Assembly (NCBI GenBank): GCA_019426215.1
Contig: CM033403.1
Span: forward strand, 35,536,754-35,600,753
DNA from: Buddleja alternifolia
Lineage: Eukaryota > Streptophyta > Magnoliopsida > Lamiales > Scrophulariaceae
DNA length: 64,000 nucleotides
Direction: 5' to 3'
Part shown: positions 48,334 to 59,444 of the stretch, piece by piece
How the letters are laid out: the number at the start of each line of letters is the position of its first letter
Position numbering within the stretch: the stretch's first letter is position 1
The notes under the pieces: generated by a model
Database searches by the model: none
The model's input: the letters and a program-made list of their open reading frames with translations, nothing else
What the model was told of the DNA's origin: nothing
Program-made: the position numbers and the translations under genes

Positions 48334-48761
48334 ATGTAGTAGAATGTATATGAAATACCTGATGTTCGAGCAAAAGGGATGAGTCCACATCTCCCAAGAA
48401 CACTATACATCAAATTGACAAAAGAGCTTTTGCCAGAACTGGATAAGCCTGTCAATAGTATAGTGATAGCTTGTGGCACATCCATATCTTCCTTCTTAAG
48501 TCCACCAATTGGCATACAAAAGTCACCAGCTTTGTAACCCAAAAGTTTGTGCCTTAGATCATCTAAACCTTCATTAGCAATGAAATTTAGCCTCTCCATT
48601 TCTCTAAGGACTTTGAGCCTTGGAGTTAAGTTTGAGAGGTCAGAGAATTCAACCTTGAAATGACCATTTTCATCAAACTCTTTAGGTGTTCTCCACCAGC
48701 AAAATGCTGATTTTTGCACACCATTTTGTTCTTCATCACTCAAGAAAAAATGGTTTGTCAT
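46372..48761 (-). CDS. Predicted P-loop GTPase with C-terminal membrane tail, copy 1
   Basis: Exons 48761-48359, 47748-47383 and 46736-46372, with in-phase GT/AG introns; 377 aa. Walker A/G1 is GLSSSGKSS (105-113), a DxxG G3-like motif is D162-T-M-G165 in CVYDTMGLD, and a G4-like motif is T265-H-G-D268 in ILTHGD. This order fits a TRAFAC-class GTPase, although THGD is an unusual G4. Residues about 342-361 (WVILVFSWIMWFLASLFAIL) are hydrophobic, followed by a short basic tail, suggesting a C-terminal membrane anchor. Before G1 is a soluble region with PKEFDENGHFKVEFSDLS. I know this only as an uncharacterised plant P-loop NTPase family; no reaction has been assigned. Copy 2 (55764-58551) is nearly identical. 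Copy 1 differs by M164 (R in copy 2) and lacks two residues after DEQ. A GA-repeat (CT on the plus strand, 48762-48785) abuts the start codon, and two transposons lie just upstream. Confidence 0.88.
46828..47003 (+). repeat. Tandem duplication in intron 2 of GTPase copy 1
   Basis: A unit of about 92 bp (ACGGTTCCGCTCCATC, CTGCATCAAA, TATGGTGGAT, GGGATCA, TTCACCATA) occurs twice at about 46828-46910 and 46920-47003. The corresponding intron of copy 2 (about 56215-56300) has only one. Confidence 0.8.
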
Positions 48762-48863
48762 ATCTCTCTCTCTCTCTCTCTCTCAGATGAGAGTTGAGTT
48801 CTGTTGGGTATGAGAGGTTCTTATATGGTTGAATGATATTACTGGTTTTATGGGGTTCATCAC

Positions 48864-49022
48864 GGGTAATTTTATACTCCCGGTTCATTTTTCACCACAT
48901 AAATACTTGGGATGATGTGATTTATACAGGGATAGGCGGGTGTGAAAACCACCCACTCATTGTGAATGTATGATGTAAAATGGACCGAGAGCAATACTTC
49001 CGGTCCACCTTAAAATTTTCCG
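48864..49022. mobile_element. Mutator-type MITE upstream of GTPase copy 1, 159 bp
   Basis: Flanked by a perfect 9-bp duplication, GTTCATCAC (48855-48863 and 49023-49031). It begins GGGTAATTTTATACTCCCGG and ends CCACCTTAAAATTTTCCG, the same family as 24480-24680. Unit 2 has the uninterrupted site (GGGGTCATACAAGAG near 58645). Confidence 0.92.
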
Positions 49023-49046
49023 GTTCATCACAAGAGATATCATTTA

Positions 49047-51135
49047 GGGATAATTATACTTAGACCCCCTCGCTTATTGGGTAAATACACAAACTCCCCC
49101 TTACTTTTTAAAAGTTACAACGACCTCCCCTGGACCCAGTTTTGGATTATACGGGCACCCACTGTCAATTTTTTGGGGTAGAATTTTTGATGAAGTCATC
49201 AAGAAATCTTTTGACTATCCTCATATTACCCCTGACCAAACTTTGACCAAAAGTCCAGACTTTTGACTGACCAAAATACCCAAGGGGTATTTGTAAGATA
49301 TACTAACTTTTCATTTCAGGGGTTTGTCAATATAATGTTTACTGTTGAATTTGACTATAGTTTGTTAATTATTTTAACTTACCTTATTTTAATTAATTTT
49401 TAGATAGTTAAATGCTTTTTACTCCTTAAAAAAATTAACAATCAATAAAAAAAATAAAAAAAATTTAAATATCCTTTACTCTTTAAATAAATTAACAATA
49501 AGTTGTCAAAAAAAAAAAATTAAGAATAAAAAAAAATTATTTCAGATAAAAAATTATTATTTCAAAAAAGTGAATATTTAACTAACAATCAATTCGAAAA
49601 TAAAAAAATATAAATATTTAATTATCTTTTACTATTTAAATAAATTAACCATCACTAAAATATTTAATTAATAATTTTCGTCAATAATGTGTAACCATTT
49701 TTATTAGTTATTATATTAAAAAATATATATTTATATTTCATTTAATATTATTGAATTTATGTAATTAATTAATTTCAATAAAATATGAATAACTAATTTT
49801 ATAAATCATCAACTTATTAACATTAATGATAAATTATCAAACTAAACAAATCACTAATTAGTTTTCTTCCCTCTTTTCTTCTTCTTCCTCCTCATCTTTC
49901 CACCCAAACCCTAACCACCACCACTCTTTCCTCACTACGTCCCGCCGCCGCCCATCCTTTCAAAAAAAATTATACCCAAAAATATTTGCACGAGTCAATA
50001 TCACGTTATAAGTTTATTTATGTAACAAGTTGAGTAAATTTAATTTATTGACTATCAAATTTTCACTAATAGAGTGATAGTATTGTACCTAATCATCAAT
50101 AGATATGTGTAAGAAAATGGCCCATAATTAGTTCTAACTTCTAAGTTCTTCTGAAAAAAACTAATTCTATGTTTAACAAAATTACTCAAAAGTAAAAGAA
50201 AAAGTCAAAGCACTAAAATTAGATATCCAAATAGAAAATGAAAAAGGAATTAGAAAAAAAGAAAAGAAAGGACCCTTCTTCTCAAAGCACCAAGTAGTCA
50301 GGGCCATTCTATGAATGGTCTCGGCCCAGCATGATCGTTGGATCCTCCCACTAGAAGGAAGGGGGGGGGGGTCATTTACCAATTTAACATAGAATTTCCC
50401 AAGTAGTCAGGCCGTTCTACCCAATTTGAGACCGTTCATTTCCAATCTCGACCGAGTCAGTCCGATAAATTGGACGATCCAATAGTAGGCTTGAGTGTGT
50501 TTTGTGTGAATTGTGTGAGTAGGAAAAGAAAATGAAAAATGCAATGTCATTCAATATTTTATTAAGTAGAAGAGTAATTTATTCCTCAAATAAAGTTATA
50601 ATTTTCATGATTTTTTTATCTTTTTTGGTCCGAAAAATGGAGGGGCAAAAGGTTATAACCATTTCGAACTGGCAAAATTACGGGAAGCTGGGTTGAGGGG
50701 GAGGTCTTTATAATTAGGGGTAATTGCATAAAACCCCTCTGTATTATTTTGAAAATGCTAAAAAAAATCCCGTGTTAACAAAATAGTCTAATCACCCCCT
50801 GTGTTCTTAAAAAATCTGGAAAAAAAAACAAATTCCATTAGAAAATGAGCGTGTTTTTCATGTTTTTCACTTTTATTGACATGCTCATTTGTCATTTATA
50901 TATTTTTCATACAATATTAAAGGTAGATAGTGTTAATTCACAAAAAAAAAACACATATTTTCTTCAATCTTTGTATTGGAATTTGTTTTTTTTGCAGACT
51001 TTTTTAAAACAGAGTAGATGATTAGCCTATTTCGTTAACGCACAAAAATTTTTAATATTTTTAAAATAACATAGGGGGGTTTTATGCAATTATCCCTTAT
51101 AATTATAAAAAAGTGAAGGGTTTTTTGGTGATCCC
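49047..51135. mobile_element. Mutator-type element, 2089 bp, non-autonomous
   Basis: A perfect 9-bp duplication, TATCATTTA, flanks it (49038-49046 and 51136-51144). The outer ends are GGGATAATTATACTTAGACC and TTTTTTGGTGATCCC, with shared inner blocks (CTTCACTTTTT, GACCTCCCC). Unit 2 carries the uninterrupted site (GAGCATTTATGGTAG at about 58669). No transposase frame; the interior is extremely AT-rich. A 380-bp MITE is nested at 50717-51096. Confidence 0.9.
50717..51096. mobile_element. MITE nested in the 2.1-kb Mutator-type element, 380 bp
   Basis: A perfect 9-bp duplication, TTATAATTA, flanks it (50708-50716 and 51097-51105). It begins GGGGTAATTGCATAAAACCC and ends GGGTTTTATGCAATTATCCC, a nearly exact inverse. 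Confidence 0.93.
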
Positions 51136-51168
51136 TATCATTTATGGTAGCACAACATGCCACCCAAT

Positions 51169-51489
51169 TTCTTCCAAATCCTCTGTACCAACCAGAAGAT
51201 TCGTGTGCTTTTAGTTGATGATTGATAAAGATTGGTATTTTTCATGAGTGAGCCGGTGAGGTAGAAGCGAAGAAAAGTAAGAAAAAACAAGAAAAATGGA
51301 AGAGAAAGAGAAAGTGACGTGTGGAGAAGAATCCCAAGAGTAGAACACAATACCATGTGCATTTTTTAAGTTTTGAACCCAATATTTTCAAATTTGGATA
51401 AAAGTTTGCTTTGTTTCTCATTTTTTATGTCATAGAAAATTAGTATGTACTATATACCATGTAGTAGATATAGTTTACCATGTTCTATG
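51169..51489. other. Spacer at the duplication junction
   Basis: Sequence past the end of unit 1 homology and before the solo LTR. A minus-strand open frame (51138-51362) overlaps the unit 1 end and has no recognisable domain. Confidence 0.4.
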
Positions 51490-53206
51490 TGTTAGGAATC
51501 ATCCCAGGGGATGTGAGCAGCGAAAATGAAAAACAATAAAAAATCGTATCCCCAAATTAGGGATAGGTTGATATGGTACCTTCGGATTCGATAAAAATGT
51601 AATTAAACGATTAGCTCGTGAAGAATTTTTGTGGATTGAATTTCGCATTCAGTGTTTGAATTAGCATCTCCAAGTTTATCCACACCTTAACTTGCACTCT
51701 CGTTTTTCTCTACCAGTACTAACAAAGAGGATGAAGTATCTTGACTTTTTAGTGAAAGAGAAAAGGGATTTTCTTTTGTTCTTTTTCTTACTATGAACAA
51801 TTTAGAGAGAGAAAATCACCAACACACCCGGGAAGAGGGTGGAGGACGCCCCTAGATCTCCAAGAGATCTGAGACCTAGTGGGCCTTGTCTTCCTTTTTG
51901 TCTCCTTAAGTGATTGGGCCTAAGTCAATTTAATATATTTCAAATCGATGACTTTGACTATTAATTAATTAAGCTCAATTTAATCAATCTATTCACATTT
52001 AATTAATTAGCCTACCAATTGATTTGTCTTCCACTTAATTTAATATCCCATTAAATTAGAGACTATAATTAATTAAATCCACTTAATTAATTTTAATCCT
52101 TTTCTCTAAATTAATTAATTTCAAGTCATTAATTTCTCCATTAATTCTCATAGAATGAATAAGCCAATAAGTGCTATGCTAAGTTAAGTGTGTGACTCTT
52201 TAGTCTCATTAACAAGTTAGCAATAAGTCTTTTCCTTTAGGCTAAATTAATTAACCAAGTAATTAATTTAGACCTTGAATTAAATTCACCACTTTAATTC
52301 AAGGCACCTATTGGTCGTGAATCGATGTCTAGCAACATCGCCACGACTTCCTAGATGTTAATGCTAAAAAGCAAAACCTATGCGATTACAATCTTCATGT
52401 GAGTCAAATCGCTTCATCTTTTTCCCGCCTATGGTCTAAGGTATGGCAACGGTCGAAATGCTAATAACCTCAGAAGCTATGACTGTGTTGTGATATTAAT
52501 GATCTAGTCTTCTAAGCAGAGACCACCAATCCCTCTTCTAAGACATATGCTTTGATCAAAGGTTTTTATCGATCATTTAGATTCTTGCACCAACATAAGA
52601 AATATTGAGTTTGATTCCCTGGATGAATTCTTGCCAATGCCATCTGTTCCGCTACACTACCAGACTATACCTAACATACGCTGCCGTGTGACTATCCTGT
52701 AGTACGCGCCGCGTCAAAGCATAATGGGTAGTATCCTTTCCAGATATGACACCTCATGTCAAAGGATTAATCTCACACTACGAATCGAAGGATTTCTAGT
52801 TCGACCAGAGCCAACGAGATGTCCTTGCAGGATCGTTTGATTCCATCATTGTCTAAAGTATAAATCTCCATATATGCACTGACCCGACAGGTCATTGTGT
52901 ATGGAACAAGACACTCTCCCATTTGAGAATAACATATACAGACAAGTCTTGGAGAGACTATGATTTCCCTTATCTCATTGTCTCTATGACTTGGAATGGG
53001 ATTTATAGATTACAGCCCTCGAGAGTGTTCCATAGTTACATACCACTCCCCTAACTCTGTGTAATCCAAAGGGATCTTTATCTACACTATATAATCAATT
53101 ATGATAAAGACAATACCAAATAGTTATATATATTTACAAATCAAGATTGTCATAGTGTTTACATTGATTTAAGCAAGCTAAACATTGGCTCGCGGGGCAC
53201 CTAACA
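51490..53206 (-). mobile_element. Solo LTR, 1717 bp
   Basis: It begins TGTTAGGAATCATCCC and ends GGGGCACCTAACA: terminal TGTTAGG/CCTAACA inverse repeats. Flanking 5-mers are CTATG (51485-51489) and CTATC (53207-53211), 4 of 5 matching. No gag-pol coding DNA. On the minus strand it shares general wording with the LTR at 40325 (for example TTTGATCAAAGCATA versus TTTGGTCAAAGCATT), so they may be distant relatives. It lies between the two GTPase units. Confidence 0.75.
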
Positions 53207-53458
53207 CTATCACTATGTATATATTATGTGATAACTAATTTGATTGGGATTTACCGTCTTTTTTCTATCGTATTTTTTATTATTGACCGTACAATACCCA
53301 GGTACGTATTTTTTCCACTACCTTATCTTTTTTAAACGTCCTATTATATGTATGTATTTTTCTGTAAAAATACGGGACGTGTTCTAAATGTCTTGTTATA
53401 CATACGGGTATTATACAAATTTTTTTGAACACTTTTTTCTGTAAAAATTCGTATAATA
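53207..53458. other. Spacer before unit 2
   Basis: AT-rich DNA with a palindromic AAATACGT/ACGTATTT flavour and short inverse repeats (TTTTTCTGTAAAAAT twice). No gene. Confidence 0.35.
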
Positions 53459-54433
53459 CCCAAAAATATAAAAAAGGGGATATAAAATTTGAAATCCATA
53501 AGAATAAGTTTGAATTGTAAATGTAAATGCTTAAAAAGTTTAATATTGGCTGAGATGAGTACATATAAATTAAAATGGAAAATTACACAAACCACCCATC
53601 ATGTAATGTGTAATTTCGTAACTACTCTCTCGTATTGTTGAAATTACATAAAGATCTCGTCATGTAAAACACTTTTTACAATTACCCCCATCTGATTTAA
53701 TTTTTTTTCAAAATTTAACCACTGAAAACTTTACAATTAGGCTCTGTAGGGGGTATTAGTAATTTTAAAAACATGAGCTTTTTTCTTTTTCAGTAATTAC
53801 ACATTATAAGAAGAGTTATGTCCGTAATTATTAACCTAGACATGCCCGAGTTGGAGGTCGCGTGCCTAAGTCCAAGAAGTAGGTGTTTTACCAATATGTT
53901 TGTAATTTTGTATTTCATTTTTGGGCTTTTATTAATTTATTTTCATACACAAATCAGTTAATCAGGGCTGGGCTAAAATTGAAGAAATCTCTTATGACTA
54001 ACGTCATTAGCCAAAATCAGCCAAAGGGCCCAAAATATTCGTATGTGAACCAAAACAGCATCCATTCTACAATAGTATTGTAACAATACTTGCAATCTTT
54101 ACTGTAATGCTCCCATCTTTACAAACTCTTGAACTTAAAATCACGAGATAATCAAAATTATTTTATAACAAACTCTTGAACTTAAAATCACGAGATAATC
54201 ATAATTATTTTATAATACGTCTCATGGAAAATGTACCATACAAATCGTAACTATACTGAAAGTTGCAATACCGACGAATTGCTAAGAAAATGATATAATT
54301 TGATTACAAATTGTGGATATAAATATTTATAAAAAAATCATCTTCAATCTTACATTTTTGAAAATACAACATGGTATAATATAACATTGTAAATATTAAG
54401 TCAATAGTGCCAGCACGTTACTATGCTCATCCG

Positions 54434-54929
54434 GGGGAAAATTGCAGTTTTCATTTTGTAAGTTGCCCACCTTTTGATTTTGGTCCCATTGAATAGGGAT
54501 GTGCCACATTTAGTCCCATAAGTCAAATAAAATTTCAATATTGGTCTCATTGGATAGGGGGTGCCACATTTAGTCCCATAAGTCAAATAAAATCTCAATG
54601 TTGGTCCCATGGGCAATCTGATTTTCCATCTTTTGTAAGCCAATTTTCTAGCTCATTTCAGTCCAAAACGTGTATTTTTCCCTCTAGTTACTATTCCTAA
54701 CTGAAGTGTGCAACGCACACGCCTTGTTCCATTTAATTTTAGACGACAACTTGCCCATGAGACCAATATTGAGATTTTATTTGACTTATGGGACTAAATG
54801 TGACACTCCCTATCCAATGAGACCAACATTGAGATTTTATTTGACTTATGGGACTAAATGTGGCGCATCCCAATCCAATGAGACCAAAATTGAAATGTGA
54901 GCAACTTATGAGATGAAAATTGCAATTTT
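54434..54929. mobile_element. Long foldback element, about 185-bp arms
   Basis: The two arms (about 54434-54615 and 54745-54929) are near-exact inverses, starting GGGGGAAAATTGCAG and ending GAAAATTGCAATTTTCCC. Each arm contains two direct copies of a unit of about 78 bp with CACATTTAGTCCCATAAGTC (left) or its inverse (right). The loop is about 130 bp. It is absent from the same place in unit 1 (about 45925). Confidence 0.85.
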
Positions 54930-55373
54930 CCCGTCCTATAACTTTCCTCGAATTCAATTTTGGTCCCACTCGTTACCCAATCTCACATTGCATCCCATAT
55001 CTATCAAAAACTCTCACGTTTGGTCCCCTCCATTCATTTCCGTTTATTTTTCACGGTCAACTCCGTTAGTCAACCCTTTGACCAATTTTTTGGGAAAGAA
55101 TTCGTGCATAAATGCACTCACACATGGATTACATTCATTATTACGATATTTCTATTCAATATTGCGTCACTCACTCATGCACAAAATCACCCCGAAAATA
55201 TTTGTCAAAGGGTTGACTAACGGAGTTGACCGTTAGAAATAGAAAGAAATGGACGGATGAGACCAAATGTGAGACATTTTGAAAGTGATAAGACTAAATG
55301 TGAGAAATTCGTAGCAAATGAAATCAAAATTAAATTCGGGGAAAGTTATGGGCCAGTGAAGTGCAATTTTCCC
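54930..55373. mobile_element. Second foldback element, adjacent
   Basis: Arms share inverse blocks such as GTCAACTCCGTTAGTCAACC (left, about 55049) and its inverse (about 55208), plus CGAATTCAATTTTG versus CAAAATTAAATTCG. It ends GTGCAATTTTCCC, like its neighbour. It may be a second element or part of one composite insertion with 54434-54929. Confidence 0.65.
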
Positions 55374-55763
55374 AGTAAAAATATATATAAACACTAATAA
55401 AGTCAACATATCCCCACGAGCCACATTACAACCAAATAAAAAAATTCAAAGAAATCACACACAAAGATCTCCTTGCACAAATTACACAAGTAGCCCTCAT
55501 TTCAACTCTCAGGTGGATCAACTCTACTAACCTCAATGACCTAGACTGGACTTACCGGTCTTGAGGCAGACAAGTTTAGAGACATCTGAACTACTCAATA
55601 TGTAGAGTGCAACTGTGGATTCTGCAGATGAGCAGTCAGAACCTCCCACGATTGTGATTGGTCCGAATCAATGATTACTGAATCTAGATGATACATTGTA
55701 ACACACCTCATAACATGAATCTTTCAACGTAACTAAGAGTTAAATTGTCCCTCGAAACGTATT
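55374..55763. other. 3' flank of GTPase gene copy 2
   Basis: Homologous to about 45985-46371 of unit 1. No separate gene; probably includes the 3' UTR. Confidence 0.5.
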
Positions 55764-58551
55764 TCACATTTTAAGTTTCTTATTGTGATGCCCAAATTTT
55801 GAGAAGAAATTTGCAAGAATTGCAAATAACGAAGCAATGGACCACATTATCCATGACAAGAACAAGATTATCCAATCCTTGAATTTCCTCTTTGGGAGAT
55901 GAGTTCTATCAGATAGCAATAAAGCCCTATAAATTGCTTCTGTGAGGGCAAATGCTGTGACTGGATCAGATTCCTCAGCTAGAATCCCCTGATCTGTCAG
56001 ACATGGTATGTCATATGCACCACTAGTCTCAGGTATTCCTAGATATTCACAGATCTTCAATCTATCGTTGATCCTGTCCTCACCATTTAGGATGTCTCCA
56101 TGTGTTAGGATCAAGATTGGATTCTCATCTGCCTCAAAAATAAATCCACAATGGGTAAAAAGGTCTTTTAGAGAACAAGTACATTTTCTAGGATGAGTCT
56201 ATAGTAGAATGCACGATCCCACTCCATCATACACTGTTGGATGCACCCTGCATCAAACCATGTATGCTGGATCAGGATCAGTGGATCCAGTTCACCATAG
56301 CATCACCCCACTACTAACATGGAGTAGTCCTGAATGTTTGGTGTTCCATATATGAATCGTCCCCACAACCCACCTGAAAATTCTTATACGACTTGGTGCT
56401 CAACACTAAAGAGTTTAAATTATGCAACATCAGCAATGTCCGCTTTATTCTGATAGGCTGCCATATACAATATGCTGATGTGACATAATCTAAACTCTTT
56501 AATGTATCCAGACACCAAATTCGTACAAGAATTTTCATAAACAATGTATCATTTATTACGGAGTAATTAGAAACTTAACTGGAATTTTTAATAGCTGAGA
56601 AATGGAAAAGGTGCTTTAATGCCTCAATAGACTTGAAATCACCACATTTGAATGCCTTGTGAATCTTTGATAGATCAGCCACAACCATCACACAATTGAC
56701 CTTTCTCTTTATGTATCTGGAATTACCTTGCCCCATTGCTCCATTCAAGCCCATAACTTGTTCATCTCCTAATCCGTGACAAGGCTGATTATGTTTAACC
56801 CCGTCGAACATCCATGTCGAAACCTCGTTTAATCCTTCGTTCATGTGGCTTTGATCTAAACCCCTTGTGTCATACACACAAAATCCACTTCTTGGTGATC
56901 TCAAAACATTGTGTTCTTCAAGATACATTGTGGTGTAGTTTGAAGATTCACCTAATTATATCCAATGGAAAATAAAAACTAATTAGTTCGTTTGAGTAAA
57001 GCACAAATCAACAACATAAGACGAAAATATACAAAATTCGAAGTGATTTGCCCAAATTGGACTTTGTCATGGGCGAGAAAGAGACAATTTCACTATACTA
57101 AAGGCAGAAAAACTACAAAGAAAATCTAATAACTAATATATAACCCGGTATATAGTGTACAACTTCATCTCAGGAAAAATGTTTGAGTTTAGAACTTTAA
57201 AACGTACCGTAATCAATTCAACAAAGTGTGTCAAGGCTTCATATGCTATATGCATGGTTCTAGATTAAAAATCATATTTTCCTAAGATGTATACCTACAC
57301 TGATTTAGGTCGAAACTATATCTCGAGCTTATTCAGTCAGGATGACCTCGTAAAAGAACCAATAGTTACCAATCAAGATTATAGACTGCACTCGGACTGA
57401 CCGAGTTGCCTACGTACCTCTCTGGGATCAAGTTCAACGTAATTCAAGGGTGTAGTGTATTCTTGCCATTGTGCTGTAGGTTCGTATACGAAAAGTATCC
57501 AAATTTATATTATGGGATCGTACTGTCAAGCTAACGTAGATACGAATATGCCTTACAAAGTCTATTAAATGCTTAGTTTCCGATCCCTTGCTCTCAATAA
57601 ATGAAGGTATTTATAGTATTGACATGCTGTACGCTGTATGTATAGAGCTCCTACAGCTGGATACTCTACTAAGATGATGACATGCATCCTTGAGGGACGG
57701 TTGAGATCATACTTCTGAGGGTCGGGTCATGGGTCAACCGGCCCGTTCAGTAAAAACACGTGGATCTTGTAGTGTTAAGCAAATATTGCTTTTATAGGGA
57801 CCTTCATGTAAATATCAATACGATGAGTTTGCCTTGTAGAAGTCGTACTAGCCAAGTGGCATGTTTTATTCGTGGATACGAACCTCATGAACCATTTTGA
57901 AGGCATGTAACTATAGGATAAGTGACCAACACGAGGTGACGACCCTTTATACGAACTTAGGTATACACATATTTACACAATTATCTAAGCGTATAGAATG
58001 CAATAATATAGACATTTTGATTCAATACCATAATTCTATTTACTTATCATGTAAAAATTTGAGACGGACGACTGTCAAGTCCAACCCCTTATTCGACTCT
58101 ATATATCTATATGTACGTATATATACTAGAATATTGTATATGAAATACCTGATGTTTGAGCAAAAGGGATGAGTCCAGATCTCCCAAGAACACTATACAT
58201 CAAGTTGACAAAAGAGCTTTTGCCAGAACTGGATAAACCTGTCAATAGTATAGTGATAACTGGTGGCACATCCATTTCTTCCTTCTTAATTCCACCAATT
58301 GGTAGCCAAAAGTCACCAGCTCTATAACTCAATAGTTTGTGCCTTAAATCATCTAAACCTTCATTTGCAATGAAATTTATCCTCTCCATTTCTCTAAGGA
58401 CTTTGAGCCTTGGAGTTAAGTTTGAGAGGTCAGAGATTTCAACCTTGAAATGACCATTTTCATCAAACTCTTTAGGTGTTCTCCACCAGCAAAATGCTGA
58501 TTTTTGCACCCCATTTTGATCTTCATCACTCAAGAAAAAATGGTTTGTCAT
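55764..58551 (-). CDS. Predicted P-loop GTPase with C-terminal membrane tail, copy 2
   Basis: Exons 58551-58149, 56951-56580 and 56128-55764, with splice sites at the same places as copy 1; 379 aa. G1 GLSSSGKSS (105-113), G3-like DTRG in CVYDTRGLD, G4-like THGD in ILTHGD, and a hydrophobic C-terminal segment (WIILFLSWIMWSIASLFAIL) are all kept. It has two extra residues (VM) after DEQ in exon 2. Substitutions relative to copy 1 are few and mostly conservative, and no stop or frameshift is seen, so both copies look functional. Its upstream region lacks the transposons found at copy 1 and may therefore be nearer the ancestral promoter. Intron 1 is longer because of a 666-bp insertion. Same uncertainty about biochemical role as for copy 1. 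Confidence 0.88.
57295..57960. mobile_element. 666-bp insertion in intron 1 of GTPase copy 2
   Basis: The hexamer GTATAC is present on both sides (57289-57294 and 57961-57966), and unit 1 lacks everything between (about 48145). The insert contains CTACGTACCTCTCTGGGATC, a wording seen in some plant LTR-type repeats, but no TG...CA ends. The class is unknown; presence/absence between paralogues is the main evidence. Confidence 0.65.
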
Positions 58552-58792
58552 TTTTGATTAATCTCTCTCCGTCTCTCTCTCTAAAAGATGGGAGTTGGAG
58601 CTTTGTGGGATATGAGTGATTCTTATGGTTGAATGATTTTAATGGATTTATGGGGTCATACAAGAGAGAGCATTTATGGTAGCACAACATGCCACCCAGT
58701 TGCAACAATAGTTTATTTGATTAGTTTTCTTCAACGATTTTATTAAATTATACAATGATTTTATAATTATTCTTGCAGTCTTGCTATCAAAT
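58552..58792 (-). promoter_or_regulatory. Upstream region of GTPase copy 2
   Basis: Without the insertions seen at copy 1. It starts with a CT-rich tract next to the start codon and loses homology to unit 1 after about 58701. No clear TATA box could be chosen. Confidence 0.35.
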
Positions 58793-58802
58793 TAAGGGGG
58801 AA

Positions 58803-59010
58803 AAACCAATGCAAGTTCGCTCAGTTAGTAACGAACGAACCACTTTTTGTTAGAAGATTGTGATTTTGATGCTCTCTACTGATGAAAATGCGGTGTTGAT
58901 AGACAATCTGTAAGTAAATCTATAAACCACCTTTGGTCCCGGAGTCATGCCTTGACCTATAGTATGTGCCGGAATTGACCCTACCCAAATATTTATTCGC
59001 AAAAAAAAAA
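58803..59010 (+). mobile_element. SINE copy B, about 208 bp
   Basis: Same family as 14092-14296 (shared CACTTTTT, ATCTGTAAGTA, CATGCCTTGACC blocks). It has an A-box-like CTCAGTTAGTAACGAACG, a 3' run of ten A, and flanks TAAGGGGGAA (58793-58802) and TAAGGGGAA (59011-59019). Confidence 0.75.
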
Positions 59011-59019
59011 TAAGGGGAA

Positions 59020-59374
59020 TTTATTTTTTTTGTGAGCTTATTTTTTTTTCCTTTGTTTTGGTAGTGCTATACATGTAGAAGATAATGGTTGAAAAATATT
59101 AAAATGCACTCCACGGGATGGAAGTGTGAAAGCCTAGTTGTGAAGAAAATTATTGCTCAATTTTTTAAAATAAAATTGAGTCTGGCTAGTCCATTTTTGA
59201 TACATCTTTAACATGATCTACATTTGCAGTAATCAACATTAAATTTCATGTTAGAAGTCAACGAACAATAGATGCAAGGTAGGGAAAGGACTAGCAAAAA
59301 ATACAACTGGACACATGGACCTGGCCTAGTCAAATAATAGATCCACCGGGTCAGAACCCAATTCCTTTTGAGTG

Positions 59375-59412
<38 letters not shown>

Positions 59413-59444
59413 ATACATATACATATACATATACACACACCAAC
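59020..59444. other. Intergenic, no gene recognised
   Basis: AT-rich with a TA microsatellite (about 59378-59410) followed by CATATA and CACA repeats. Confidence 0.4.

Larger units (their letters stand above)
44777..51168. repeat. Tandem segmental duplication, unit 1
   Basis: Homologous to unit 2 (53459-58701), from CCAAAATATAAAAAGG at the left to CACAACATGCCACCCA at the right. It covers the GTPase gene, its 3' flank and about 300 bp of upstream DNA. Unit 1 contains a SINE-like copy, a MITE and a 2.1-kb Mutator-type element that unit 2 lacks. Confidence 0.88.
53459..58701. repeat. Tandem segmental duplication, unit 2
   Basis: Second copy of the block described at 44777-51168. It contains GTPase copy 2, two foldback elements in the 3' flank (54434-55373) and a 666-bp insertion in intron 1 (57295-57960), none of which occurs in unit 1. 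Confidence 0.88.
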
